From SpSt-398 sp041752235 (GTDB lineage Bacteria > Bacteroidota > Bacteroidia > Chitinophagales > Chitinophagaceae), in NCBI GenBank assembly GCA_041752235.1, contig JBGSHM010000023.1, positions 62,001-126,000 on the forward strand: a stretch of DNA of 64,000 nt, given 5' to 3'. Numbering within the stretch: position 1 is the stretch's first letter; the number at the start of each line of letters is the position of its first letter. A program made the translations under genes and the position numbers. Below the pieces are notes generated by a model. It was not told the origin of the DNA, did not search any database, and worked only from the letters and a program-made list of their open reading frames with translations. Below are positions 44,273-52,858 of this stretch, one piece after another.

Positions 44273-44374
44273 CAGGACGAGCACCTCACCACGGCCCCTG
44301 TCAGTGGAAAATTCCCCAAACTATTTTTCGGATTGGTCATCCCTCACTGAACAATAGCGTTTCCAAAGTGGAAA
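44223..44374 (+). promoter_or_regulatory. candidate arginine attenuator / translational switch
   Basis: Competing pairings are seen. CCTGT (44261-44265) can pair with ACAGG (44272-44276), nested within GAGTGGCTCGT (44223-44233) pairing imperfectly with ACGAGCACCTC (44277-44287). Alternatively CTGACAGG (44269-44276) pairs with CCTGTCAG (44297-44304). TCAGTG (44301-44306) can also pair with CACTGA (44345-44350). The start codon of the first gene is in TTTCCA-AAG-TGGAAA (44360-44374), and TTTCCA can instead pair with TGGAAA at 44305-44310. No hairpin with a proper T run is present, so control may be at translation rather than by termination. Confidence 0.5.
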
Positions 44375-45081
44375 ATCATAAGATACTTATTCGTGTTGCC
44401 AATACTGGTGATCAGCATTTTGCTGAAACCATTACCACCGAAATGGCCGAAAGCGCCAAAGCCAGGGGGACTGGTATCGCCAAACGGTCGCCTGACTACA
44501 TTGCCCAAAAGATGGAAGAAGGCAAATCCGTAATCGCCTTTACCGACAAAGGAGAATGGGTGGGTTTTTGCTATATAGAAACCTGGAGCCACGGCGAGTA
44601 TGTGGCCAATTCCGGACTGATTGTGGCCCCGGCCTTCCGCAAGACAGGTGTCGCCAAAGGCATCAAGAAGAAAATATTCGACCTCAGCCGCCAACTCTAC
44701 CCCGAAGCCAAGATCTTTGGTCTGACCACAGGACTGGCCGTCATGAAGATCAATAGCGACCTCGGCTATGAACCCGTCACCTATTCTGAATTGACCCAGG
44801 ACGAAGCCTTCTGGGCTGGTTGTAAAAGCTGTGTCAACTACGAGATCCTGATGAGTAAGGAAAGAAAGAATTGTTTCTGTACCGGTATGCTCTATGATCC
44901 CAAAGACCACTACGAGCCGGAAGAGACCAGCAAGTTCTTTGCAGAAAATAAGAACATCTTCGAACGGCTGATCCGGATCAAAAAATGGCGGCTCCTGAAA
45001 CCCTTCCTGAAAAAGGACAACGGTGGAGGGAATGGCCAAAGCAAACCGAAGTCATTCTTCCATTATCTGTTTCATCTCTAA
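44368..45081 (+). CDS. GNAT family N-acetyltransferase of the arginine operon
   Basis: The 237-residue protein has a GNAT fold (VANSGLIVAPAFRKTGVAKGIKKK contains the acyl-CoA loop) and a cysteine-rich C-terminal part (AGCKSCVNYEIL, then KNCFCTGMLYD). As the first gene of a complete arginine operon with no argA or argJ in sight, it probably makes the N-acyl-glutamate that starts the pathway. Acetyl or succinyl as acyl group is undecided. It starts at GTG, which lies in a hairpin; no ATG occurs before residue 24. The gap to argG is 11 bp. Confidence 0.82.
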   Translation: MENHKILIRVANTGDQHFAETITTEMAESAKARGTGIAKRSPDYIAQKMEEGKSVIAFTDKGEWVGFCYIETWSHGEYVANSGLIVAPAFRKTGVAKGIKKKIFDLSRQLYPEAKIFGLTTGLAVMKINSDLGYEPVTYSELTQDEAFWAGCKSCVNYEILMSKERKNCFCTGMLYDPKDHYEPEETSKFFAENKNIFERLIRIKKWRLLKPFLKKDNGGGNGQSKPKSFFHYLFHL

Positions 45082-45092
45082 ATAAAGGAATC

Positions 45093-46298
45093 ATGAGCAA
45101 AAAGATCGTTTTAGGATTCAGCGGAGGATTAGATACCTCTTATTGCGTGAAATACCTGAGCGAAGAGAAAGGCTATGCCGTTCATAGCATCATTGTCAAT
45201 ACCGGCGGATTTGATGCCGATGAACTGAAACGCATCGAAGCACATGCCTATGCCCTGGGAGTTAAATCCCATACAACGGTTGATGCCGTTCGTACCTACT
45301 ATGACCGGATCATCAAATACCTGGTCTTTGGGAATGTGCTCAAGAACAATACCTATCCCCTGAGTGTAAGCGCCGAGCGATTAAGCCAGGCCCTGCATAT
45401 AGCCGAACATGTAAAAAAAGTGGGGGCCGATGCAGTAGCACACGGCAGTACCGGCGCCGGTAATGACCAGGTGCGATTTGATATGATCTTTCATATCATG
45501 ATTCCCGGTGTAGAGATCATCACCCCTATCCGCGACCTGAAACTGAGCCGCGAAGATGAGATCGCCTACCTGAAAGCAAAGGGCGTACAAATGAATTTTG
45601 ACAAGGCGGTTTATTCCATCAATAAAGGTCTATGGGGAACGAGTGTAGGCGGAAAAGAAACCCTTTCTTCCAAAGGCATGCTTCCTGAAGAGGCCTGGCC
45701 TACCCCTTGTACCCGGCAGGATAGTGAATCTGTAAAACTGGGTTTTGAAAAAGGGCAGTTGAAAAAAGTAAATGACAAAGACTTCTCCCATCCGGTAGAA
45801 GCCATTCAATACCTTCAATTCATTGCAGGACCCTTTGCGATCGGGCGGGATATTCATGTCGGTGATACCATCATTGGTATCAAAGGCCGGGTGGGATTTG
45901 AGGCCGCTGCCCCAATGATCATTCTTAAGGCCCACCATGCACTCGAAAAACATGTACTGACCAAATGGCAATTGCAATGGAAGGACCAACTCGCCCAATT
46001 TTATGGGAATTGGCTGCATGAAGGCCAGATCCTGGATCCCGTCATGCGGGATATCGAGGCTTATTTTGAAAACAGCCAGCAACAGGTTACCGGTGATGTA
46101 TTTGTGCAACTGCTCCCCTATCGCTTCCAGGTGACTGGCATCGAAAGCGCCTATGACCTGATGAGCAGCAAGTTTGGCAAATACGGAGAAATGAATACCG
46201 GATTTACCGGAGAGGATGTCCGTGGCTTTAGCAAGATCTTTGGCAACCAAACCTCCATCTATAATTCAGTAAAAACAGCCGCCGATGAAACGCATTAA
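45093..46298 (+). CDS. argG: argininosuccinate synthase
   Basis: The 401-residue enzyme joins citrulline and aspartate with ATP. The PP-loop LGFSGGLDTSYC is at residues 6-17, and GSTGAGNDQVRFD and SINKGLWGTSVGGKE are the family blocks. The ATG at 45093 follows AAAGGAATC, a fair ribosome site; a longer frame upstream overlaps the previous gene. Its end overlaps argC by 14 bp. Confidence 0.96.
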   Translation: MSKKIVLGFSGGLDTSYCVKYLSEEKGYAVHSIIVNTGGFDADELKRIEAHAYALGVKSHTTVDAVRTYYDRIIKYLVFGNVLKNNTYPLSVSAERLSQALHIAEHVKKVGADAVAHGSTGAGNDQVRFDMIFHIMIPGVEIITPIRDLKLSREDEIAYLKAKGVQMNFDKAVYSINKGLWGTSVGGKETLSSKGMLPEEAWPTPCTRQDSESVKLGFEKGQLKKVNDKDFSHPVEAIQYLQFIAGPFAIGRDIHVGDTIIGIKGRVGFEAAAPMIILKAHHALEKHVLTKWQLQWKDQLAQFYGNWLHEGQILDPVMRDIEAYFENSQQQVTGDVFVQLLPYRFQVTGIESAYDLMSSKFGKYGEMNTGFTGEDVRGFSKIFGNQTSIYNSVKTAADETH

Positions 46299-47262
46299 AG
46301 CAGGCATCATCGGAGGAGCGGGCTATACCGGAGGCGAATTGATCCGTTTGTTACTTCGTCACCCGTCGGTTGACCTTACCTTTATCCATAGCCGCAGTAA
46401 TGCCGGTAAACCGCTTCATAGCGTTCACCCCGACCTGCTTGGAGATTCCGACCTTTTGTTCGCCGCGGACCTGAATTTGGATATTGATGTGCTCTTTCTT
46501 TGTCTTGGCCATGGAGAATCCACCAGGTTTCTCGCCGAAAATAAAATACCCACTTCGGTACGCATCATTGACCTGGCCAATGATTTTCGGCTGGCAAAAG
46601 ACGCGCAATCAGATAACCGCCTGTTTGTTTATGGGCTACCCGAACTGAACCGTGAATCCATCCGGAATGCCAATCATATTGCCAATCCGGGTTGTTTTGC
46701 CACGGCCATCCAACTTGGGTTACTACCCCTGGCCGCTCATGGATTGATTTCGGAAGTATTCACTACCGGCATCACCGGGTCCACCGGTGCCGGTCAATCC
46801 TTATCTGCCACCTCTCACTTTAGCTGGAGGGCCAATAATATCCAGGCATATAAAACACTTACCCACCAGCACCTGGGGGAAATAACGGAGTCGTTGCATA
46901 AAGCAGGAGCTGCTGAACCCAATATTCATTTTGTTCCCTGGAGAGGTGATTTTACCAGAGGGATATTCATTAGCTCCCAGGTTCGTTGTACCAAATCCCT
47001 AAAGGAATTGGAAGATATTTATCGGACGTTTTACCAGCAACACCCTTTCACCCATCTCACGACCGAGCCCGTATTCCTGAAACAGGTAGTGAATACCAAT
47101 AAATGCATCATCCAGCTCGAGAAACAAGGTGATATCCTGGTGGTACATTCAGTTATTGACAACCTTATTAAAGGCGCCAGTGGTCAGGCCGTACAGAATA
47201 TGAATTTAATGTTAGGCTTGAATGAAGGCGAAGGATTAAATCTAAAAGCCGGATATTTTTAA
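46285..47262 (+). CDS. argC: N-acetyl-gamma-glutamyl-phosphate reductase
   Basis: The 325-residue NADPH enzyme begins with a Rossmann motif GIIGGAGYTGGELIRLL and has the catalytic cysteine in HIANPGCFATAIQLG (around 135). It reduces acyl-glutamyl phosphate to the semialdehyde. It overlaps argG by 14 bp, so translation is coupled. The gap to argD is 51 bp. Confidence 0.95.
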   Translation: MKRIKAGIIGGAGYTGGELIRLLLRHPSVDLTFIHSRSNAGKPLHSVHPDLLGDSDLLFAADLNLDIDVLFLCLGHGESTRFLAENKIPTSVRIIDLANDFRLAKDAQSDNRLFVYGLPELNRESIRNANHIANPGCFATAIQLGLLPLAAHGLISEVFTTGITGSTGAGQSLSATSHFSWRANNIQAYKTLTHQHLGEITESLHKAGAAEPNIHFVPWRGDFTRGIFISSQVRCTKSLKELEDIYRTFYQQHPFTHLTTEPVFLKQVVNTNKCIIQLEKQGDILVVHSVIDNLIKGASGQAVQNMNLMLGLNEGEGLNLKAGYF

Positions 47263-47313
47263 CCCGGAATTAATTTTTAAATGTAAATGGCAAAAAGCCA
47301 AAAAATAAAATAG

Positions 47314-48459
47314 ATGAACTTATTTGATGTTTACCCGATCAATGACATCACCATCGTGAAGGCCAAGGGATCTTATGTATGGGATGAAAAAGGAGAACAG
47401 TACCTGGATCTGTATGGAGGTCATGCTGTGATCAGCATTGGTCATACCCACCCGCATTGGGTGAAAAGGATCGAGGAGCAGTTGGAAAAAGTGGCATTTT
47501 ACTCCAATTCTGTCCGCATACCCTTGCAACAACAACTGGCAGACAAATTGGGAAAGGTTTCCGGCAAAGAAGAGTACAACCTGTTCCTTTGCAATAGTGG
47601 CGCTGAAGCCAATGAAAATGCGTTGAAACTTGCATCCTTTCATACAGGCCGTAAAAAGGTCATTGCTTTCTCACGCTCTTTTCATGGACGCACCTCCCTG
47701 GCCGTAGCAGCTACGGATAACAAAGCCATTATCGCCCCGGTTAATGAAACCGAAAATGTGGTTTTTCTTCCGTTCAACGATATCCAGGCCTTGGAAGATT
47801 GTTTCAAGGAAATGGGCCATGAGATCTCTTCTGTGATTGTTGAAGGCATTCAGGGTGTGGGTGGGATCCATGTAGCCGAGGATAAATTTCTAAAAACCAT
47901 CCGTTCCTTATGCGATCAATATGGAGCGGTGTATATAGCTGACAGCATTCAATGTGGATATGGCCGGAGCGGGAAATTCTTTAGTCATGATTTTGCAGGC
48001 GTTCAGGCGGATATTTATTCCATGGCCAAGGGCATGGGAAATGGGTTCCCGATCGGTGGGATCCTGATCGCCCCGCAATTCAAATCCAAACATGGCATGC
48101 TCGGCACTACTTTTGGAGGTAACCACCTGGCCTGTGCTGCCGCCCTTGCGGTATTGGAGGTGATTGAAGAAGAAAAATTACTCGGCAACGCCGTGATGGT
48201 GGGTAAATACCTGCGTGAACAATTGGAAGAACTTCCGGGCATCAACAATGTCCGTGGCCGCGGACTCATGATCGGTTTCGATGTAACGGAAGATAATAAG
48301 GACCTGCGGAAGAACCTGCTGTGGAAACAAAAGATCTTTACCGGCGAAGCCAAACCAAATGTAATCCGCCTCCTTCCTTCCCTCGCCCTCAAAAAGCGTG
48401 ATGCGGAGGATTTTATCGAAGCCGTAAAAGAAGAACTGGCACAAACAGTCAATAGCTAA
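47314..48459 (+). CDS. argD: acetylornithine/succinylornithine aminotransferase
   Basis: The 381-residue class III PLP aminotransferase has LCNSGAEANENALKLA, FHGRTSLAVAATD and the PLP lysine in YSMAKGMGNGFPIGG. The usual DEVQTG is replaced by ADSIQCGYGRSG, a variant I associate with the Bacteroidota arginine enzyme. It transfers an amino group from glutamate to the acyl-glutamate semialdehyde. It is followed by repeat C6 inside the operon. Confidence 0.93.
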   Translation: MNLFDVYPINDITIVKAKGSYVWDEKGEQYLDLYGGHAVISIGHTHPHWVKRIEEQLEKVAFYSNSVRIPLQQQLADKLGKVSGKEEYNLFLCNSGAEANENALKLASFHTGRKKVIAFSRSFHGRTSLAVAATDNKAIIAPVNETENVVFLPFNDIQALEDCFKEMGHEISSVIVEGIQGVGGIHVAEDKFLKTIRSLCDQYGAVYIADSIQCGYGRSGKFFSHDFAGVQADIYSMAKGMGNGFPIGGILIAPQFKSKHGMLGTTFGGNHLACAAALAVLEVIEEEKLLGNAVMVGKYLREQLEELPGINNVRGRGLMIGFDVTEDNKDLRKNLLWKQKIFTGEAKPNVIRLLPSLALKKRDAEDFIEAVKEELAQTVNS

Positions 48460-48492
48460 TAGCCAAAAGCTATTCGCTTTTCGTTTTATAAC
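48450..48492. repeat. family C repeat, copy C6 (inside the arginine operon)
   Basis: CAATAGCTAATAGCCAAAAGC and GCTATTCGCTTTTCG words lie between argD and the carbamoyltransferase gene. The repeat contains the argD stop codon. Confidence 0.65.
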
Positions 48493-48500
48493 TATACTAG

Positions 48501-49466
48501 ATGAAACACTTCATTTCCGTAAACGATGTTACCAACATCGATGCATTGGTCAAAAAGGCGCTGGCCTACAAGAAGTCCCCTTTTGCCGATAAAAAACTCG
48601 GTGCGGGTAAGCGGATCGGTTGTCTTTTTCTAAATCCGAGTATGCGGACACGTTTAAGCACCCAGATCGCCGCCCAAAACCTGGGAATGGAGCCGATCAT
48701 TTTTAATGTCGGAAATGAAGGCTGGCAATTGGAATTTGAAGAAGAGGCCATCATGAGTGGTACCACCGTTGAACATGTTAAAGATGCGGCCCCGATCTTT
48801 GGTCATTATTTTGATATCCTTGCAATCCGGACCTTTCCCACACTCAAGAACAAAGAAGAAGACTATAGCGAATTATACATTCAACAATTCATCAAATACG
48901 CCGGGATACCTGTGGTGAGTCTGGAAAGCGCCACCTTACATCCTTTGCAAAGCCTGACCGACATCATTACGATGACCGAAGAAATGGCGAAATGGAAGAA
49001 AAAAAGAAAACCAAAGATCGTAATGACCTGGGCTCCGCATATCAAACCGCTTCCCCAATGCGTGGCCAATAGTTTTGCGCAATGGGTCAATGCCTGGGGC
49101 AAGGCTGATTTTGTGATCACTCATCCAAAGGACTATGAACTCGATACCCAATTCTCCGGCGATGCAGAGATCACCCATCAACAGGACAAAGCCCTGAAGA
49201 ATGCCGACTTTGTGTATGTCAAGAACTGGAGCACCTATACAGACTATGGACGCATTTATGAAAGTGACCCCAGGTGGATGCTCACCAATAAAAAACTGGC
49301 TTTGACCAATCACGGAAAAGTGATGCATTGTCTGCCAGTCAGGAGAAATGTGGAATTGAGCGATGAAATACTCGACGGGCCGCATAGCCTGGTGACGCAG
49401 GAAGCCTCAAACAGGGTATGGGCAGCACAGGCCGTATTGGCTGAGATCCTGAAAAATGCGAAATAA
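48501..49466 (+). CDS. argF': N-acylornithine carbamoyltransferase (acetyl or succinyl form)
   Basis: The 321-residue transcarbamylase has the carbamoyl phosphate motif FLNPSMRTRLST (residues 43-54), HPLQSLTD in the middle and VMHCLPVRRNVELSD near the end. The region NEGWQLEFEEEAIMSGTT differs from ordinary ornithine enzymes and marks the branch using acylated ornithine, seen in Bacteroides and Xanthomonas. Which acyl group is used cannot be read with confidence. It makes N-acyl-citrulline, which ArgE then deacylates. TAATG couples it to argB. Confidence 0.9.
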   Translation: MKHFISVNDVTNIDALVKKALAYKKSPFADKKLGAGKRIGCLFLNPSMRTRLSTQIAAQNLGMEPIIFNVGNEGWQLEFEEEAIMSGTTVEHVKDAAPIFGHYFDILAIRTFPTLKNKEEDYSELYIQQFIKYAGIPVVSLESATLHPLQSLTDIITMTEEMAKWKKKRKPKIVMTWAPHIKPLPQCVANSFAQWVNAWGKADFVITHPKDYELDTQFSGDAEITHQQDKALKNADFVYVKNWSTYTDYGRIYESDPRWMLTNKKLALTNHGKVMHCLPVRRNVELSDEILDGPHSLVTQEASNRVWAAQAVLAEILKNAK

Positions 49467-50251
49467 TGGAAACGCTATACATCGTCAAGATCGGGGGGAA
49501 TATCATCGATGATGAACAAAAACTGACCCCTTTCCTCCGGGAGTTTGCTGCGCTCGATGGACACAAGATTCTTGTCCATGGAGGAGGCAAACTCGCTACG
49601 CGTCTGGCGGAGAAGTTGGGCGTAACCCAGAAAATGATCGATGGGCGGCGCATCACCGATAAGGAAACCTTACAGATCGTCACCATGGTCTATGCCGGTC
49701 TGGTCAATAAAACGATAGTCGCCGAATTACAATCCCTTCATTGCAATGCCATTGGGCTTTGTGGGGCGGATGGAGATACCATTCTCGCCCATAAACGCAA
49801 ACACCCGGTGATCGATTTTGGCTATGTGGGTGATGTGGATGTGGTCAACAGTCAACTTATCAGTGGCTTGTTGCTCCAAAACCTGGTGATCGTATTTGCG
49901 CCCATCACGCACGATCAGGAAGGGCAACTATTAAACACCAATGCCGATACCATCGCCCAGGAACTTGCCCGGGCCATGAGCAGCAACTTTGCGGTTCACC
50001 TGGTCTATTCCTTTGAGAAAAGCGGGGTATTACTCGACGCCAATAATGATGATACCGTAATTCCGGTGATCAACCCGGCCTATTATCAGCAGTTAAAGTC
50101 CGAAGAAAAAATATTTGCCGGCATGATCCCCAAATTGGATAATGCCTTCTCTGCCCTGAAAAGCGGAGTACAAAAAGTGATCATTGGAAAAGCGGAAAAC
50201 TTAAGCGAACTGATCAAAGGCAGTTCGGGTACAACCATACAGGATGAGTAA
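49466..50251 (+). CDS. argB: N-acetylglutamate kinase
   Basis: The 261-residue amino acid kinase has KIGGNIIDDE at residues 8-17, the substrate loop ILVHGGGKLATRLAEKLG, and LLNTNADTIAQELA. It phosphorylates acyl-glutamate. There is no long N-terminal helix of the type that confers arginine feedback inhibition in hexameric enzymes, so control by arginine may rest on expression. It overlaps its neighbours by 1 bp and 8 bp. Confidence 0.94.
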   Translation: METLYIVKIGGNIIDDEQKLTPFLREFAALDGHKILVHGGGKLATRLAEKLGVTQKMIDGRRITDKETLQIVTMVYAGLVNKTIVAELQSLHCNAIGLCGADGDTILAHKRKHPVIDFGYVGDVDVVNSQLISGLLLQNLVIVFAPITHDQEGQLLNTNADTIAQELARAMSSNFAVHLVYSFEKSGVLLDANNDDTVIPVINPAYYQQLKSEEKIFAGMIPKLDNAFSALKSGVQKVIIGKAENLSELIKGSSGTTIQDE

Positions 50252-51317
50252 ACACATTGATACATTATACACCGAGGCGATCCAGTTATTAAAAGAACTG
50301 ATCGCTACCCCTTCTTTTAGCAAAGAGGAAGCGGAGACTGCCGGTATACTTTGCCGATACCTGGGGAAAAAAGACATTGTGCATTCAAGGGTAGGGAATA
50401 ATGTGTTTGCCCAAAACAAATATTATTCAGCATCCAAACCTACGCTCTTACTCAATTCACATCATGATACGGTAAGGCCAAATAAAGGCTATACCCTTGA
50501 TCCCTTTCTACCCATCGAAAAAGATGGTCGATTATATGGGTTGGGGAGTAATGACGCGGGTGGTTGCCTGGTATCGCTGATCGCTGCCTTTCTATATTTC
50601 TACGAACGACAAGACCTTGCTTTCAATGTGGTGCTTGCGGCTACGGCCGAAGAGGAGATCAGTGGCACACAGGGAATCGAAATGGTACTGCCCCACCTGG
50701 GATCAATCGACTTTGGTATTGTTGGTGAGCCCACAAAATTGGACCTGGCGGTAGCCGAGCGGGGTTTGCTGGTGATTGACTGTACCGCGGAGGGAAAAGC
50801 CGGTCATGCGGCACGTAACGAAGGAGAGAATGCGCTTTATAAAGCCTTGGATGATATTCAATGGATTCGTTCCTATCGATTTGACCGGGAAAGTGATCTC
50901 CTGGGGCCTACACGCATGACCGTAACCGTAATTCAAACGGAGAACCAGCAACATAATGTGGTGCCCCCGGTATGCAAATTTGTGATCGATGTCCGCGTCA
51001 ATGAATGCTATCGTTTCGACGAGGTCCTCTCCATCCTGGAAAAAAACCTGAAAAGCACATTTCAACCCAGGAGCACCCGGATGAAATCATCCGGCATTGC
51101 TCTCGATCATCCGCTGGTAAAAGCTGGCATTTCCCTGGGAAAAAATCATTATGGCTCGCCCACAACTTCCGATAAAGCCCTGATGCCCTTCCCCACCCTG
51201 AAAATGGGGCCCGGTGACAGTGCCCGTAGCCATACTGCTGATGAATTTATTTACCTTGATGAAATTAAAGAAGGCATTGAAACCTATATCAAACTGATCA
51301 ATGCCATATCCCTTTAA
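50244..51317 (+). CDS. argE: M20 family N-acylcitrulline/acetylornithine deacetylase
   Basis: The 357-residue zinc enzyme shows LNSHHDTVRP (metal His and Asp), YGLGSNDAGG (bridging Asp), ATAEEEISG (catalytic Glu) and GPGDSARSHTADEF near the C-terminus. In this operon it should remove the acyl group from N-acyl-citrulline to give citrulline for ArgG. Its start overlaps argB by 8 bp. Confidence 0.9.
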   Translation: MSKHIDTLYTEAIQLLKELIATPSFSKEEAETAGILCRYLGKKDIVHSRVGNNVFAQNKYYSASKPTLLLNSHHDTVRPNKGYTLDPFLPIEKDGRLYGLGSNDAGGCLVSLIAAFLYFYERQDLAFNVVLAATAEEEISGTQGIEMVLPHLGSIDFGIVGEPTKLDLAVAERGLLVIDCTAEGKAGHAARNEGENALYKALDDIQWIRSYRFDRESDLLGPTRMTVTVIQTENQQHNVVPPVCKFVIDVRVNECYRFDEVLSILEKNLKSTFQPRSTRMKSSGIALDHPLVKAGISLGKNHYGSPTTSDKALMPFPTLKMGPGDSARSHTADEFIYLDEIKEGIETYIKLINAISL

Positions 51318-51426
51318 ATACTGAAATCCGCATAATCCGTGAAATCCATTTAATTTGTGTAATCCTTGAAATCCGTGCAATTCGTGTATTCCGTGTAATT
51401 TGTATTATTCGTGTAATTAGTGTCTC
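51312..51426. repeat. family D repeat, copy D2 (inside the arginine operon)
   Basis: A chain of degenerate ~11-nt words such as ATCCGTGAAATCC, GTGTAATCC and TTCGTGTA runs in one direction, unlike the hairpin of D1. It fills the gap between argE and argH. Confidence 0.65.
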
Positions 51427-52764
51427 ATGAAACTCTGGCAAAAAAACCAAGCCTCCCTCGCCCAGGTCGAAAAGTTCACTGTCGGCCGCGATAAGGAATT
51501 TGACCTGCAACTCGCACCATTTGATGTGCTGGGTTCGATTGCCCATGTGATCATGTTGGAGAATGTGGGTTTGTTACAAAAAAAAGAAATGGAAGAATTG
51601 GTGTCTGCCCTTCGCTCCATTTATCAGGATATTGAGGAGGGAAATTTTCAATTGGACGAAAGCGTGGAAGATATCCATTCACAGGTCGAACTTATTTTAA
51701 CCAGGAAACTCGGTGATACAGGTAAAAAGATTCACAGTGCCCGGAGCCGCAATGACCAGGTGCTGGTGGATATCAAACTATACTTGCGCCACGAACTTGA
51801 ATCGATGGTCAACACCATCGCTCCCTTCTTTGAACTTTTACAGGCAAAAAGTGAAGCACATAAAGAGGACCTGTTACCTGGATATACCCATCTGCAACTT
51901 GCTATGCCATCCTCCTTTGGATTGTGGTTTGGTGCCTATGCAGAGAGCCTGGTCGATGATCTGGTCACCCTGCAATCCGCCTATGAGGTGGTGAATAAAA
52001 ATCCGCTCGGTTCCGCAGCGGGATATGGCTCCTCCTTCCCGATCAACCGCAGCATGACCACCCGGTTGCTTGGTTTTTCCGATCTGAATTACAATGTGGT
52101 CTATGCACAAATGAGCCGGGGAAAAACAGAACGAATCGTTGCACAGGCCCTGGCCAACCTGGCAGATACGCTGGCGAAAATGAGTATGGATGCCTGTATC
52201 TTCCTGAACCAACATTTTGGGTTTATATCTTTCCCCGCCGAACTTACCACGGGCAGCAGCATTATGCCCCATAAAAAAAACCCGGATGTGTTTGAACTCA
52301 TCCGCAGCCATTGCAACCGGATCAAATCACTTCCCAACGAGATCATGTTGATGACGACCAACCTTCCTTCTGGTTATCATCGCGACCTTCAATTGCTAAA
52401 AGAACATTTATTTCCTGCTTTCTCGACCTTGCGTGACTGTCTTGAAATGGCCGGGTTGATGTTCGAGCATATGGAGGTAAAAAAGGATTTACTGAAGGAT
52501 GAAAAATTCAAATACCTGTTTAGTGTAGAGGAAGTAAACAAACTTGTCAATCAGGGAATGCCTTTTCGGGACGCCTACAAGAAAGTGGGACTGGATATTG
52601 AAAATGGCCATTTCGCCTATGACACCCATATACAACATACGCACGAAGGCTCGATCGGAAATCTGTGCAATCCTGAAATCAGGAAACAGTGGGAAGCCGT
52701 TTACCTTAAGTTTCCGTTTGGAGAAATTAAGAACGCAGAAAAAGCATTAGTAAATAGGAAATAA
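51427..52764 (+). CDS. argH: argininosuccinate lyase
   Basis: The 445-residue fumarase-superfamily enzyme splits argininosuccinate into arginine and fumarate, the last step. It has KIHSARSRNDQV (around 100), PGYTHLQLAMPSSFG and the signature GSSIMPHKKNPD (around 277). Its last residues NRK and stop codon merge into repeat E1. It completes the pathway; carbamoyl phosphate synthase genes are not in the window. Confidence 0.95.
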   Translation: MKLWQKNQASLAQVEKFTVGRDKEFDLQLAPFDVLGSIAHVIMLENVGLLQKKEMEELVSALRSIYQDIEEGNFQLDESVEDIHSQVELILTRKLGDTGKKIHSARSRNDQVLVDIKLYLRHELESMVNTIAPFFELLQAKSEAHKEDLLPGYTHLQLAMPSSFGLWFGAYAESLVDDLVTLQSAYEVVNKNPLGSAAGYGSSFPINRSMTTRLLGFSDLNYNVVYAQMSRGKTERIVAQALANLADTLAKMSMDACIFLNQHFGFISFPAELTTGSSIMPHKKNPDVFELIRSHCNRIKSLPNEIMLMTTNLPSGYHRDLQLLKEHLFPAFSTLRDCLEMAGLMFEHMEVKKDLLKDEKFKYLFSVEEVNKLVNQGMPFRDAYKKVGLDIENGHFAYDTHIQHTHEGSIGNLCNPEIRKQWEAVYLKFPFGEIKNAEKALVNRK

Positions 52765-52858
52765 GGAATATAAAATAAGTAATAAGGAAGTAGGACAACC
52801 CCTTCCTTATTCCTTATTTTTTTATTCCTTATTTTATATCCCTAATTACTTATTTCCT
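52757..52858. repeat. family E repeat, copy E1
   Basis: AGGAAATAAGGAATATAAAAT and its complement TTATATCCCTAATTACTTAT, with TTCCTTATTCCTTATT inside, form a long AT-rich hairpin from the argH stop to the peptidase stop. Confidence 0.75.

Noticed and set aside
44269..44330. Classical Rho-independent terminator in the arginine leader
   Set aside because: The stem CTGACAGG/CCTGTCAG has a 20-nt loop and is not followed by a T run; the TTTTT at 44325 has no adjacent stem.
44113..44340. 75-residue minus-strand frame opposite the arginine leader
   Set aside because: It is antisense to the leader peptide and promoter, has no recognisable features, and arises from the GC-rich Arg codons.
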